Shown here in pieces: positions 44,286 through 55,479 of a DNA stretch of 64,000 nt; positions within the stretch are counted from its first letter, which is position 1; each line of letters opens with the position of its first letter. Made by a program: the position numbers and the translations under genes. The stretch covers positions 287,949,501 through 288,013,500 of the forward strand of contig OX465599.1 in the NCBI GenBank assembly GCA_950022295.1. Reading direction: 5' to 3'. This stretch comes from Bromus sterilis (lineage: Eukaryota > Streptophyta > Magnoliopsida > Poales > Poaceae). The notes beneath the pieces were generated by a model, which did not search any database, was not told the origin of the DNA, and was given only the letters and a program-made list of their open reading frames with translations.

Positions 44286-44994
44286 TCGCGGCGGCGCCTT
44301 TAGCTCGGACGGGACGGAATATCCGGCGGCGGTGGCGGTGGCGGTGGGGGGAGGATATTTTTGGGGAGGGGGAATTGGGACGCACGGCACGGCGCCACCT
44401 TGGGCCTTTATGGTGGCTTTTGTACTACGCGCACGGAGCTTCTTTTTCACATGCCCCCCAAACGGCGAAAACTTCTTGTTGGGCAGGCGAAGAAGATGTG
44501 AGAATAGAATTTTCGATAAAATATGGGTCGTCGAGCGGGCTGATCTTTCCGGGCGCGGATCATGCGTCCAATATCCCAATAGAATATGCGTGCTTTGCTG
44601 GTGGTTGTTCTTCCTAATAATGAATAAAATAAAATTTATTTTTCAAACTTAGCTGAAATTATCTGGTCAGGTTCTTATGGTGGAATCTTTCCAGACGGAT
44701 TTAAGTTTCATTTTATTGGGTTTATTTGAAGATTTATTTGCTTTAATTTCTTTTTCACTTACCGGCTCGGTGTTTTAGAGGTGTCCATTTTTCTCTTAGA
44801 ATCAACCGTTCAATTCATTTATTCATAAAAAAATTGAAATCTCTGATGATGCAATATCCGAAAAACTATCTGAAGGGATATGCAATAGAACTTTGCATGA
44901 ATAGTTAATTCTTCCCCAGCTAGAAGGCGTGATGCTTAATTAGTAGAACAACAACGTCAACCATGTCATTGGTTCAGAAAATATCATCGAAGTA
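44286..44994. other. Upstream region of the RING-H2 gene
   Basis: Probable promoter and leader of the minus-strand gene. A CATAAAGG string on the minus strand (about 44405-44413) lies 120 bp before the ATG and could serve as a weak TATA-like element. CCG/GGC-rich repeats at 44320-44350 are in the leader. Nothing coding is recognised. Confidence 0.4.
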
Positions 44995-45357
44995 TCTCTA
45001 TCTCTATCTCTATCTCTACTATCTAAAAAAAGGCTAGCGGTTCCTCACGGTCCTTTCCAAGTATTTTGCCAGCAGTTTCGTCAATCGGTTTATTTTCTTT
45101 CACCACGCCTTTTCATCGAGTTTTTCGTCTAACCGGTTTTCTTATCCCACCAAATCTTATTTAACCACACCTTACCATATGCGACTTAAATCATATTAAC
45201 ATATTTCCATGCATAATTCAATCACGTTAATTAAATATTTCCATATATCATTCAATCACATTAATTAAGCCTTTTCATATGTCGCTAAATCACATGAATA
45301 TGTTGTGAGGAACACGAGGATTTATTTCCCCGTTGCAACGCACGGGCATTAACCTAG
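44995..45357 (+). mobile_element. Small non-autonomous Helitron
   Basis: A 363-bp element starts TCTCTATCTCTATCTC after A (44994). It ends with the hairpin CCCCGTTGCAACGCACGGG, then CATTAAC and CTAG (45354-45357), before T. These are Helitron hallmarks. The TCTATC repeat at the start makes the exact 5' end uncertain by a few 6-bp steps. Non-coding. The 3' hairpin type differs from that of the Helitron at 7054-7678. Confidence 0.8.
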
Positions 45358-45535
45358 TAGAGGACAAAAACGAACAAAGAGCAATCGTGAAGATAGGTAG
45401 AGGACAAAAGCGAACAAAGAGCAATTTTGAAGACGCTCCTCAAAAACTTATCACCCTTCTCCCAATGAACTCTGTTCAGTTTTATTATTAGTTATGTGAC
45501 ACTATTTTATTTTTTCACTAAAATTTTTAGGAATT
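45358..45535. repeat. Short direct repeat next to the Helitron
   Basis: TAGAGGACAAAA-CGAACAAAGAGCAAT occurs twice about 41 bp apart (45358-45438). The remaining bases to 45535 are AT-rich and show nothing. Confidence 0.6.
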
Positions 45536-45950
45536 ATTACTCATGTGCCCCTGGTTCCTTAGTTGTGCTCAGTTTTTCCCACGCTCCAAACTTTTGCTCA
45601 CTTTTCCCCACTTCCTTAGCTGAAACTCTCACAAATACTCATAGCGGACGTTTGCCGTCTTGACTGTGCATTGACCGTTAATTGCTGACGAGTGGGGCCG
45701 AGTCCTTATCTGTCCGTTGCTTGCTGACGGGTGGGGCTGCAAGGAGACAAGTATAGGGCAGCTTGTCTGAATCAGAAATAGATCGAGATACGCCGCACCG
45801 CACCGCAACGGGCCGCCCCGCCCCCTCCACCGGCGTCGTGCCGCGTCCGCCGCCGTTGTTTCCTACACCCTATGCCCCTATTCCGTTCGTCGATGACACG
45901 CCGCGTCTCCGCCAAATATAGCCCACCTCCCCACCTGGGATTACGTAGCG

Positions 45951-46036
45951 ATGCTGGGCGAGGACGGCTGGAAGGCCCTCGACTGTGGAGAGGATTGGGT
46001 CGAATCCGGGGCAGATAATTCATGGATTACACCTGG
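45951..46036 (+). pseudogene. Possible first exon of the MULE transposase
   Basis: ATG 45951 opens a 28-codon frame (MLGEDGWKALDC) that ends at a GT donor (46037) in CCTGG/GTAAGC. It lies 170 bp before the PB1-like part of the transposase. Acidic and Trp-rich. The acceptor is not clear, so the link to the next exon is a guess. Confidence 0.35.
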
Positions 46037-46206
46037 GTAAGCATCGTTTCCCCTCGAATTGACGTTCTAACTCGTATTATAGGCCGTATTTGACTTCTGT
46101 TAGCTTGAATCCTTCGAATTTTGCTCAATTGTACCCGGCCTAACTGCAGCCTTTGTTTGAACAAAATAGGATTGATCCCGCGCTGGCTTTCCGGCTGGCG
46201 ATTAGA

Positions 46207-49018
46207 ATGGAAACTAGTGTGCTGCGTGGTACTAAACCGCATAGGATTTTTACATTTTTCTATCCCAAAGTGGTAGAAACGAGCATTTCTTTCAGTGATT
46301 TGTGAGATGCGCTCCGAAACACCTATCCCTGGAGCGATGCCGATGCTGTTGAACTGAATTATTTCAACAGCGACGAGCAAAGATTTCTCCCACTAACTTG
46401 CGACGATCATATGGCGTTGCTTTTTACTGGGATTGCTGGCAACCGATTCGGTAAACTCCAAATCGATGTGCTTCAGCCACGCGCAGAACGGGTGAAGGGG
46501 AAGGGAGATCGGACATCATCTGTCTCTGCTAATAGCAAGTACCCCGGCACTCTTTGTAGGTTGACACCAAGTAAAGCAAGTGGTTCATGGAGCCACAACA
46601 TGCCTGCTGCCAATTCTGTTGTCGATTCAGCTGCTGCTTCTCGTGTACCTTCTGCAGTTTGTGTAGAGGAAGATGCAGAACCTGACGAGGAAGTGCCATC
46701 AAATGATGATGAAGACGAGATGATGTACCCTGAACTGGTAGATATAGCCAGTCAGCAAGCAGTGGATGATGAATATCCAGAGGAGCCCATCAGCCGAGCT
46801 AGGTTTGATGACACTGACGATGAAGAGAAGGAGGAGAACATGGACAGCTTAATCGATAATGAATACGATGGTGAGGACATGCCAACAGTTGAGTGGAATA
46901 GGGAAGCACCTGAGCTTACTGAAGGCACCATTTTCCAATCCATGGTGGACTGTCGGAATGCAGTGACAACATGGTGCATTCTAAATGAAAACACCTACAA
47001 GATTAAAAGGAGTGAGCCAGTAAGGTTCACAGTTTTTTGTCCATATGATAGGTGTAGGTGGAAGTTGCATGCATCTCGTATGTTAAAGAGAAAATTGATT
47101 CAGGTAATCCAAGTTCAGTGAGTAATTTAGTTTCAGATCATTGAGTAATGTTTCTTAACTGTTTTTGACACTTTTTTTGTTTCAGATAAAGAAAAACCCA
47201 CACAAGCACACCTGTCCACCTGGAGGGGGAGGGGGGAAGGCCAAAACCAAGCTAGCCAAAACTAGGTGGGTGGCAGACGCGATATTGGATTGGCTGAGGG
47301 AAGAACCTGGACTTGGTCCAACAGCACTCCATGGGAAGCTTTTTGAGAAGTACAAGATAGAAATTCCTTACATGAGAATTTTCAATGCTAGGGAAAGGGC
47401 TCTTGACAGAATTAATGGTCAATGGAATGACAATTTTCAGCTGCTTTACACTTTCAAAGCTGAAGTGGAGATGGCTAGTCCAGGGAGTGTTGTAGAGATT
47501 GACAAGCATACAGTTTCATTCAAAATAAAAGGGAAGTCATTTGAGAAGGAGTGCTTCAGAAGGTTTTGTTTGTTTCAAGGCTTGTTGGCAGGGGTTTCTA
47601 GATGGTTGCAGGCCCTACTTGGCCGTAGATGCTACATATTTGACTGGAAGATGGAGAGGACAGCTAGTAGCAGCTTCTGCAGTTGATGGACACAACTGGC
47701 TATTCCCAGTTGCATTTGGTGTGGTGGAGGCAGAGTCCGAGAAAGTTAGGTCTGGTTTCTGCAGCAGTTGCGCAACATTATAGGCACACCACCAGGTTTA
47801 GCTATACACACAGATGCTTGCAAGGGTTTAGAGAGTGCGGTAGAAATTGTATTCCCTGGAGTGGAGCATAGGGAATGTATGCGACACCTAGCGCATAATT
47901 TCAAAAAGAAGTTCAAAGGTAAAGTTTATGATGAGAACTTATGGCCAGCATCATACACATGCAGCAAAAGGAAGCATGAACACCATTTGAGAGTGTTGTA
48001 TGCTGAAAATCCTCTTGTGATGCAGTACATGGATGCACATCATGACAAGGTGTGGTCAAGAAGCAAATTCAATGAAATCTGCAAAGTAGATTATGTGACC
48101 AATAACCTTGCAGAATGCTTCAATTCAAAGTTCAAGTCAGTGAAAGGGCTTTTGTTGTGGCAAGCATTTGACAAGATGAGGCAGATGATCATGATAAAGA
48201 TGGCTCTTCGTAAAAGAATTGCAAAAACACAATATGTTGGTCATCAAATGCTCCCATCACTGGTTAAGGCATTGCATTTGAAGGCAAGAGGACAGAAGAT
48301 GAAATGCATTCGATCTAGTACATATGAGGGTGAGGTAACCTATATTGATAGTAAAAATAGGGTATGGAGGTATCCTGTGAACCTAACTGCTAGAGAATGT
48401 AGTTGTAGGCAATGGCAGATCCGTGGGAAGCCATGCATACATGCCCTACATCTGATGACTGTTATCGGGGGGTGCAGATGGTGAAGTTGATCAATATTGC
48501 TCTGAGTATTTCTCTGTTGCCAAATTTATGGCTGCTTATGCTGACAATGTGCCTGCACTCTAGGGAAAAGATCAATGGAACATAGTAGATCCAGGGTTCA
48601 AACTCCACTCTCCTGTAATGACTAGACCACCAGGAAGACTAAAGAAAAACAGATTCAGAACATGTGAGGAGGGTCGTCTACCAAAAAGGCGTGCTTGCAG
48701 AAAATGTGGAGTTCTGGGGCATATTGCTAGGCTTTGTACCAATCCAGTGGAGGCATCATTTGGAGAGGAGGAAAGATGGACAACAGCCAATGCAGAGGAG
48801 AATGCAGCAGCAATGGAGATTGAAGATGCAGAGGAGAATGCAGCTACACTGGAGATTGAAGCAAATGAAGAAGTACCAACACCTTGGTATGTGTTTGCAT
48901 TTGTAGAATGCAGCTACCCTTTTGTTTGCATTTGTTCTCTACCCTTTTGTTTGCATTTGTTCTCTTTTTTATCTATGGCTTATAATTTTATTTACCAGCT
49001 CTAGGGAGAAAAGGCCTA
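46207..49018 (+). pseudogene. MuDR/MULE transposase, disabled
   Basis: Cut-and-paste transposase. Order: PB1-like start (about 46230-46440), acidic linker, MuDR DNA-binding domain (about 46914-47103: CRNAVTTWC, CPYDRCRWKLHAS), intron 47104-47185 (GT-AG), DDE domain with AVDATYLTGRWRGQ and HTDACKGL, SWIM zinc finger CSCRQWQIRGKPCIHAL (about 48398-48450), and C-terminal knuckle CRKCGVLGHIARLC. Lesions: TGA at 46303-46305, frameshifts near 47565, 47752 and 48470 (an extra G in a G-run), and TAG at about 48562. A last intron 48887-48998 precedes the exon that the long-LTR element splits at 49019. It cannot make an active enzyme. Confidence 0.88.
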
Positions 49019-52000
49019 TGTGACGCCCCCAAAATCAAGTCGTGTACAGTAATCATACACGCAAGGTACACGATCGAGATTAGGGACTCACGATGAGATA
49101 TCACAACACAACTCTACAAATAAAATAATACAAGCTGTTTAATACAAGCCAGGGGCCACGAGGGCTCGAATACAACAGCTCGAGAGCACAAAGTCAGCGG
49201 AAGCAATAGTATCTGAGTACAGACACAAGGATACAAGGTTGCCTTAAGAAGGCTATCACAGATAGCAACAACGATCGAAAAGGCGAGGCCTCCTGCCTGG
49301 GAACCTCCAAGCTACTCTTGGTCAACGGGGAACTCGACGTCGTAGAAGGCATCGGGGATCTTCACGTTGCGGTGGTCGACATCGGGGATCTCCTGCTCCT
49401 GGACTCCAACGTCGACTGCAGCGGCCGATCAGGCAAAACAGTAAAGGAAATAAAGCAGGTGAGTATCTAGTATACCCGCGAGTCTTACGTCCGCTACTAA
49501 GCATTATGCATTGTATCAACGGAAAGAAGAGGCTGTATATAGTGGACTGAAAGACAGAAATTTAGAGCAAGGATAAGAAGCTAGGCCTATCGAAGACTAG
49601 CATCTTCCGACGATGTCTTGCAGCATGAGGTAAGAATCAGCCAACAGTTTATATGAAGCAGTAAAGTAACAATGAAGCAGAAGTTGCTGCAACATTGAAT
49701 AATAATAAGTTGTCATAATTAACAATGCCTCCGAGTTCACCTCCTCGACATCCCCGCGAGGAAGAGAACCCGGAACCATACAGTTTAATAATAGTTTCTA
49801 GTGGTAGGATCCAGCTTCAGCATAAAGCGTCCTGTTACCGTGGACACGGCTATCGATAGATCAATTCTTCCCTGCAGGGGTGCACTTGTGTTACGCTACA
49901 CGCACGGATCTCCAGGGTGGCGGGAACCTTGTTAGGGAACGCTCCACCGAGGCTATCCGACACTTCATAGCCCATCTTTCAAACTCAACAGAGAGGTCAT
50001 CCGCCGGTCTAAATCCTAAGTACGCCGAGCCTTGGACCCCAACCCGAACGTACTCCTGCACGGTGCGTGACTGGCCGGTGAAGTTGAAGCAAATCCAAAT
50101 AAGACACCACCGCGCGAGCAAATAAGACAACACCACTTCCCGGCAATCAGCCCGCGGTACTGCTGACATCTGAAGAGTCCTCGGACGATACTAAGAAGCA
50201 GAGGAGCCCATAACTCGTAGTTCCCACGGGTAGGTAGTGCGTACATGGCATATAGCCAACTCAAGACATTCACTGAACCATTTAGCATTTTAATTAACCT
50301 GCGTGACAACCGTTATCGTTGCCTCAACTTAACCGACCCGCGGACAACGACAGCAGCCAGGACCACCAGTACATCGGTGCCTGCCCTGTCGTCCCACCAA
50401 GTCACTGCGGTTACCAACAAGGTGAACCGTCTCCTTACCTTGTCTCGCGTGTGCTCCGGGAGGAGCTCGACTTTCGTAGTTTGGTAACTCTCGCGGCCAA
50501 CGACCAGGGGCCAAGCACACCGGTACACTGGTCGTACCCTCCCTGTCGTCCCGTCGCAATACCACTCGCGGGCACCGTTGGGTCGCCCGACTTCTTACCT
50601 TTAAGGACACCAGTGGGTTCGAGTCCCTACCATTAAGTGAAACCAGGAGGAATCACCCTCGATGGTACACTTGAGCTGGCTCGACTGAGACATCAGCGGA
50701 ATGAACTAAAGAGGTAAACCTCGTATCATCCCGGTGATGCTACGCTACTGAGCCGACGAGAGTGAAATACGAGTCCATTCCACTCGTAAGTCAAACTCAG
50801 AGCGACTCAGCAGAGTCTCGCCGTCGTAGGTTCCCTAGGGTGTCTGCATTGATCCGTACCTGTTGCAGTTGTAATATATCGTTCCCGCGATCACTCCCAG
50901 AGTGATCACGGCCCGCTATCTAATCCTAGCTAACAATGCGCAGGGTTTACTGCTCAATAATGCATAAGTAATAATAGGCAGCATAGGATTAAAGGAAGGT
51001 ACATCAAGGGGCGACAAAAATCAGGCTATGCAATTGAATAGGATTGTAATCGTAGCAGCCGCAGTAACAATGCCTAGTGCAAGAAATGTACGGAAAGATA
51101 GGCGATATCTGGGGAAGAGAATGGCTCTGCTTGCCTGGTAGCTCGACAGTAGCGGTACGGTCGTCGACGAAGTAGTCGCACTCAGCATCGGTGTAGTCGA
51201 CGGCAGCAACGGGGTCTACCAGAGATTAAAGGGGGCGGAAGAAACAATAAATACACAACAATAATAGCAATACAAATGCAAGACATAACAGATGAAATGT
51301 AAACGGGGTTCTAACGCAGTGCAATGCAATATGCTCGGAGCGGGAATTCATCTGGGGATGAACTACCGGCTCCGGGTGATTACCGGACAGGGTGTCCGGA
51401 GGGGGAAGGGTTCATGCCGGAGGTGTCGTGGACATCCGACAAACGTATGGGTGGGGTATCCGAGTTAGTTGAACTATTCTGAACATCTTTCGTGTTCAGA
51501 ATAAATTCATCCGGATACTCTAACAGTACCGGACAATTTATCGGACAGACGGTCCGGAGGGGGAATGTTCGATGTTCGTTGTGTTAGAGGGGTGTGGTAG
51601 ACATACAGATAGCGTATTTGTATTCGTTATATTTTTCTGATCAACTTTGGTATATAAAATATTTTCATCGGAGTTACGATTATTTTGTTATGATTTTCTA
51701 AAGTTTAAATCACTTTATACAATTTTAGAATTTCTTTTATTAATCAAATAAACATTATCTAGAATAGTATTGTTGACTGGTCAACCCTGACAAAGGGGAC
51801 CCACCTGTCATTGACTCGTTTGGGTCTCACCGAAATTTTTCTAAGTCTGGGATTACCGGTGCGAATTATCCATCGGCCGCCTTCGGGGGCCTACGGTTTG
51901 GGGTTCCACACCTCCGGTGAATTCGTGCCTTACACCAACATTCATCAGCCGACCGCGATCTCGAATCCGGTACGGAAGGAAATTAGGTTAGAGTTTATCT

Positions 52001-53850
52001 GCTTATTTAAAGCTTAGCTGGAAAGGGGCAACCTGACGTTAATTCCAAAGACGGTTAAAGCATGCAAAGTTTGCCCGGTGGTGCCGGTGATCTACAGCTC
52101 AAATGCGGATACCTCCTATAGACGAATTGTACTATAACAATAGTACAACCATGCCATGCCCTCAGATGGCATGACAAATACCTGCAGCAAGTTCATCCAC
52201 AGCGTCCTAACCCGGTTTTTGCGGTTTAACGGAAATCTGCACTTTACGATTTTTACAGTAATTGATCCGTGCATCGAATGGACTTGGTCCAATGGCGAAA
52301 ATCGAAGCTCGTTAGGTGTACTATACGCTCTACATAAATTTTAACTATGTTAGATTTTTTTTGCACTATTTTGTTATTGTCCAAAATGTATCCAGTGTAG
52401 CAGTTTTAACACAACAGTTTTCTACACTTGGTGGTCTTCAGTTTTAACAACTGCAGCCGAGTACAACGACACAGGAAGCAGCAACACGGCGGCTGGGCAG
52501 TTCGACGGCCAGTATGGGGCTCAGGGCGCAGGGGCCAGCCACGGCGGCGGTTCAGCAGGGCCGCGACCATGAGGGGCAGGGAGCGCGGGCGAAGCTCGCG
52601 ACGGCAGCCCGGGGGCGGCGAGGCAAGCCAGTGGGGGGGGAGCTCGAGAACACGACGAGGGGGGTGCTCACAGCGGGCGGGGACGACGACGGTTGCGGCC
52701 GAGGCAGGGCGGACCAGTCCGGCGAGGCGGTGCAGGGCACCCATGTCAGTGGCGCATCCGCCGGGGCTGCATCGTGGAGCCGTCCTGTCGGCGGTCGTGG
52801 TCACCAGGGGCGATTGGCACAGCAGGCCATAGCTCCACCACGAGGTGTTGCGGCAGGGAGCGGCGCGGCGGCCCGCGAAGCCGGCGGAGGCGGGGATCGG
52901 GCGGCGGCCGCGGTGGGGTTCGTTGGTCCGCGCGAGGGAAGGAGACGGCCACGGGTCGGAGGAAGAGGTGCAGCGTCACCGGGGGGTGCTAGGGGGGGTG
53001 CAGCGGGCGTGTGGGGCTGGCCGGCGGCGGCCGGAATCGGCGGCTGCCGCGCCGCCAGGAGGAGGGGATCGGGAGGGATCGGGTGGGGAGGGAGGCCGAG
53101 CGAGAGAGAGATGGAGGGGGGTCGGCTCGGGCTGATCTAGGGCACCAGGTGGGCTGGGGCGGCCTGGCAGGCCGGCCTGGGCTGGCTCGGCCTGGGGTGG
53201 GTTGGCTGGGCACTAGGCCCAGTCGGCCTGGGCCAGTTCCCCTTTTTTTTATTTACTTTTCTGTTTTTTTATTTATTTATTTATTTAAATTAGCTAGCCT
53301 TAGGATTTTACAAAAATGGGTAACTAGCACCAATAATATTTTTAATCAATATATGAGTGCCACAAAATGTCTTGGCACAAATAAAAGTCATTTAATATTT
53401 GAATTAAATATTAAATGGTTAATAGGGGGTTTTTGGCTACTGTTTATAATTGTTTGCATTTTACCATAGCTCAATAAATAACCACAACCATACCAACATG
53501 GTCCAAAGATTATTTGTGATTTTCTAAAGGTGGTTTCATAATTTTTAGGCAAAGTTTATTTGCCACATGGTTTTTAATATTCAACCAAAAGCATTTGAGA
53601 TTTGATTGATCTCAAATCAAAGGGCATTTGATTTGAGCTTGGACTGTATTTGATTCATGATGATCAAGGTCCATGACCTCATTGCTTTCAAAAACATCAA
53701 GGGGGAATTTGAATGTGAACTGAACCCAGTTGATCAAAACAAAATTTTGATCCAGGCCATTTTGAGCAAGAGAGATTATCAACAGTGATTAGCAACAGTA
53801 ATCCTGATTACTGTAGGTGATTACTGTAGCGTGACACCCGGGGTGTTACA
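49019..53850 (-). repeat. 3' LTR of the LARD
   Basis: Bounded by TGTGACGCCCCC and GGGTGTTACA on the plus strand. A very GC-rich block (52490-53235) lies next to an AT-rich stretch with TTTATTTATTTATTTA (53238-53300), which on the minus strand could hold the promoter followed by a GC-rich leader. A perfect hairpin (ATTCTGAACA / TGTTCAGAAT, 51476-51502) and an inverted repeat ACAGTAATC/GATTACTGT (53795-53814) are present. Open frames of up to 208 codons in the GC block are compositional. Confidence 0.92.
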
Positions 53851-55464
53851 AATCTCCAGCACTACAAAGAATTCTCGTCCCGAGAATTAAAAGTAGGGCA
53901 AGGTGTAAGGTTTCGGTTTCGTATTCTAACGAGTCTTCTGGTTGTTGTTTTCCCTTCTCGATGAAGTTAATCCTTCCCGTTGAAGTCTTCATTTCTCCGC
54001 GTCGGTGCATCTCGACGAGTTGTTATCCTTTCTTCAGGGTTTTCATCGTACTTACGATCAAGCTAGGAGGAAAATTCAAGGGGGGTCGGATGGATACCTG
54101 GTTAATCAACCGAGGTTGTCCGAGGGAATGATGTAAAAAAAATAATATTCCGAGTTTAAACTCAGAGGAATACATCAAGAGAAACAAAAGAAGGTATGAG
54201 CATCTCAAGCGGATAAGCATGCATTCGATGCCGATGACGGATGATGGACAGGGGTTCAGAGCATTAGGCATAAGGATGATACCGGGACGAATATCGCAAG
54301 GTAGATGACAAGAGTCAAGTTTCGATCCTGTGGAACTGTGGGTTATGGGCCCACCAAGAATAGGGAGGGTGGCGACATGTTACGCGATCACGACGCAAGG
54401 TTGTCAGAAAATAGTTTGTCAGCTATGTCAGCAACAACATCGGTACCAGGAGCAGTGGACATTGAGAACCATTTTCCTGCTCGTTAATACGAGGCGGACC
54501 AATTGGCAAAGTTCTCGTCCCGGTGGTTACCGAGATGTTATCAACAATGGCAACAAGGGTTACTGACGAGGTAGTACACCGAGGTGTTTACATAAGTAGG
54601 GAATCATCGCTGCTCAGATAATTTATATCACAAGGAAGATTAAACATACCAATGGAAGGTAATACATGGTTGTCTGATCAAACAGACCAACGGAAAGGTA
54701 AATGTCATTGTCTGATCAACAGACCAATGGACGGGAACAAGTGATGATACACAAGTATCACGTGTATAACCTTCCCAAGGGAAAGCAGAGCACGATATAT
54801 ATGATCAAGTTGTATTGGCGCGGGGACAAGGGAGGTTGTCGACGATAACACAAATCATCAAGGGGCATGGAGGGGTATTTCACACGATGAATCCAATTGA
54901 CACATGGAATAAGCCATGTAAGAATAGTCGAATAGTAATCCACAAAAATGTCGGATGGTTCGCAAAGGATCCGATGTGAGTATGGGCACTCAACCAGAAG
55001 GAGAAGGGATGCCAAGGCATCGGGTGATAGATGCATCAGAATAATTCGATGCTTAAGTACAAGGAAATTGTGATTTCCAGATCGGGAGGTGGATGCAATT
55101 ATCCACACGGGCTTATCGGTGACATGGGATTGCAAAGGCGATGAACACATAGGATCTCGGGAATTCATTGGAGAGTAATCGTCGAAATCTTCAGGTGGAT
55201 CAGGCGATCATCATGAATGCAAAGCTCTCCGGGAGGAAGGAGGTACGTGAAACTAAGTCAGAGTTATTAAAACTTTACCAGCAAGGATAAGAGAGCAGAG
55301 TCCCAGAGCATAGGTACGGAGAAAAAGATCCTAATACCAAAGATATCACACGGGGTGATAACAATGTGGGCCCGTAAGCCAAACATTAAGTTAGCAAAGT
55401 AGTTTTGCAAAGTCTAGACTCAACTTCGACCAAGGAGTGGTTAGGGGCTTCCTACAGGCAGTCG
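53851..55464 (-). other. Non-coding core of the LARD
   Basis: About 1.6 kb with no gag, protease, reverse transcriptase or integrase motif in any frame. The longest open frame (54758-55168, minus, 136 codons) matches nothing I know. Next to the 3' LTR the minus strand reads TTCTCGGGACGAGAATTCTT then GTAGTGCTGGAGATT, resembling the polypurine end of Del/Tekay-type Gypsy elements. This hints at the parent lineage. Confidence 0.7.
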
Positions 55465-55476
55465 GCTCTGATACCA
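55465..55476 (-). promoter_or_regulatory. Primer-binding site (initiator tRNA-Met) of the LARD
   Basis: On the minus strand TGGTATCAGAGC begins four bases inside the 5' LTR. This is the standard complement of the initiator tRNA-Met 3' end in plant retrotransposons. It gives the element its orientation. Confidence 0.9.
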
Positions 55477-55479
55477 ACT

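Larger units (their letters stand above)
39622..44600. repeat. Tandem locus unit 3 (with the intact RING-H2 gene)
   Basis: It repeats the order of unit 2: LTR fragment (39622-40157), X (40158-41503), retroposon (41513-42116), Y (42126-43724). Here the RING gene continues past GATTTTG (43971-43977) into its own N-terminal half and upstream region instead of ending at the breakpoint. This makes it the source-like copy. Its retroposon lacks about 640 bp present in unit 2. Its Y lacks most of a LINE fragment that units 1 and 2 carry near 9314 and 36839. Confidence 0.8.

Noticed and set aside
44286..44579. Longer start for the RING-H2 protein at 44579
   Set aside because: The extra 98 codons have no domain and read like leader sequence. 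The ATG at 44285 gives the standard short N-terminus before the membrane segment.
52514..53140. Long overlapping open frames on both strands in the GC-rich LTR block (up to 208 codons)
   Set aside because: Present identically in both LTRs, open in several frames at once because of low stop density in GC-rich DNA, low-complexity Gly/Arg/Ala products, no domain.
54758..55168. 136-codon minus-strand frame in the LARD core
   Set aside because: No recognisable motif, composition like the surroundings, and no capsid or enzyme signature.
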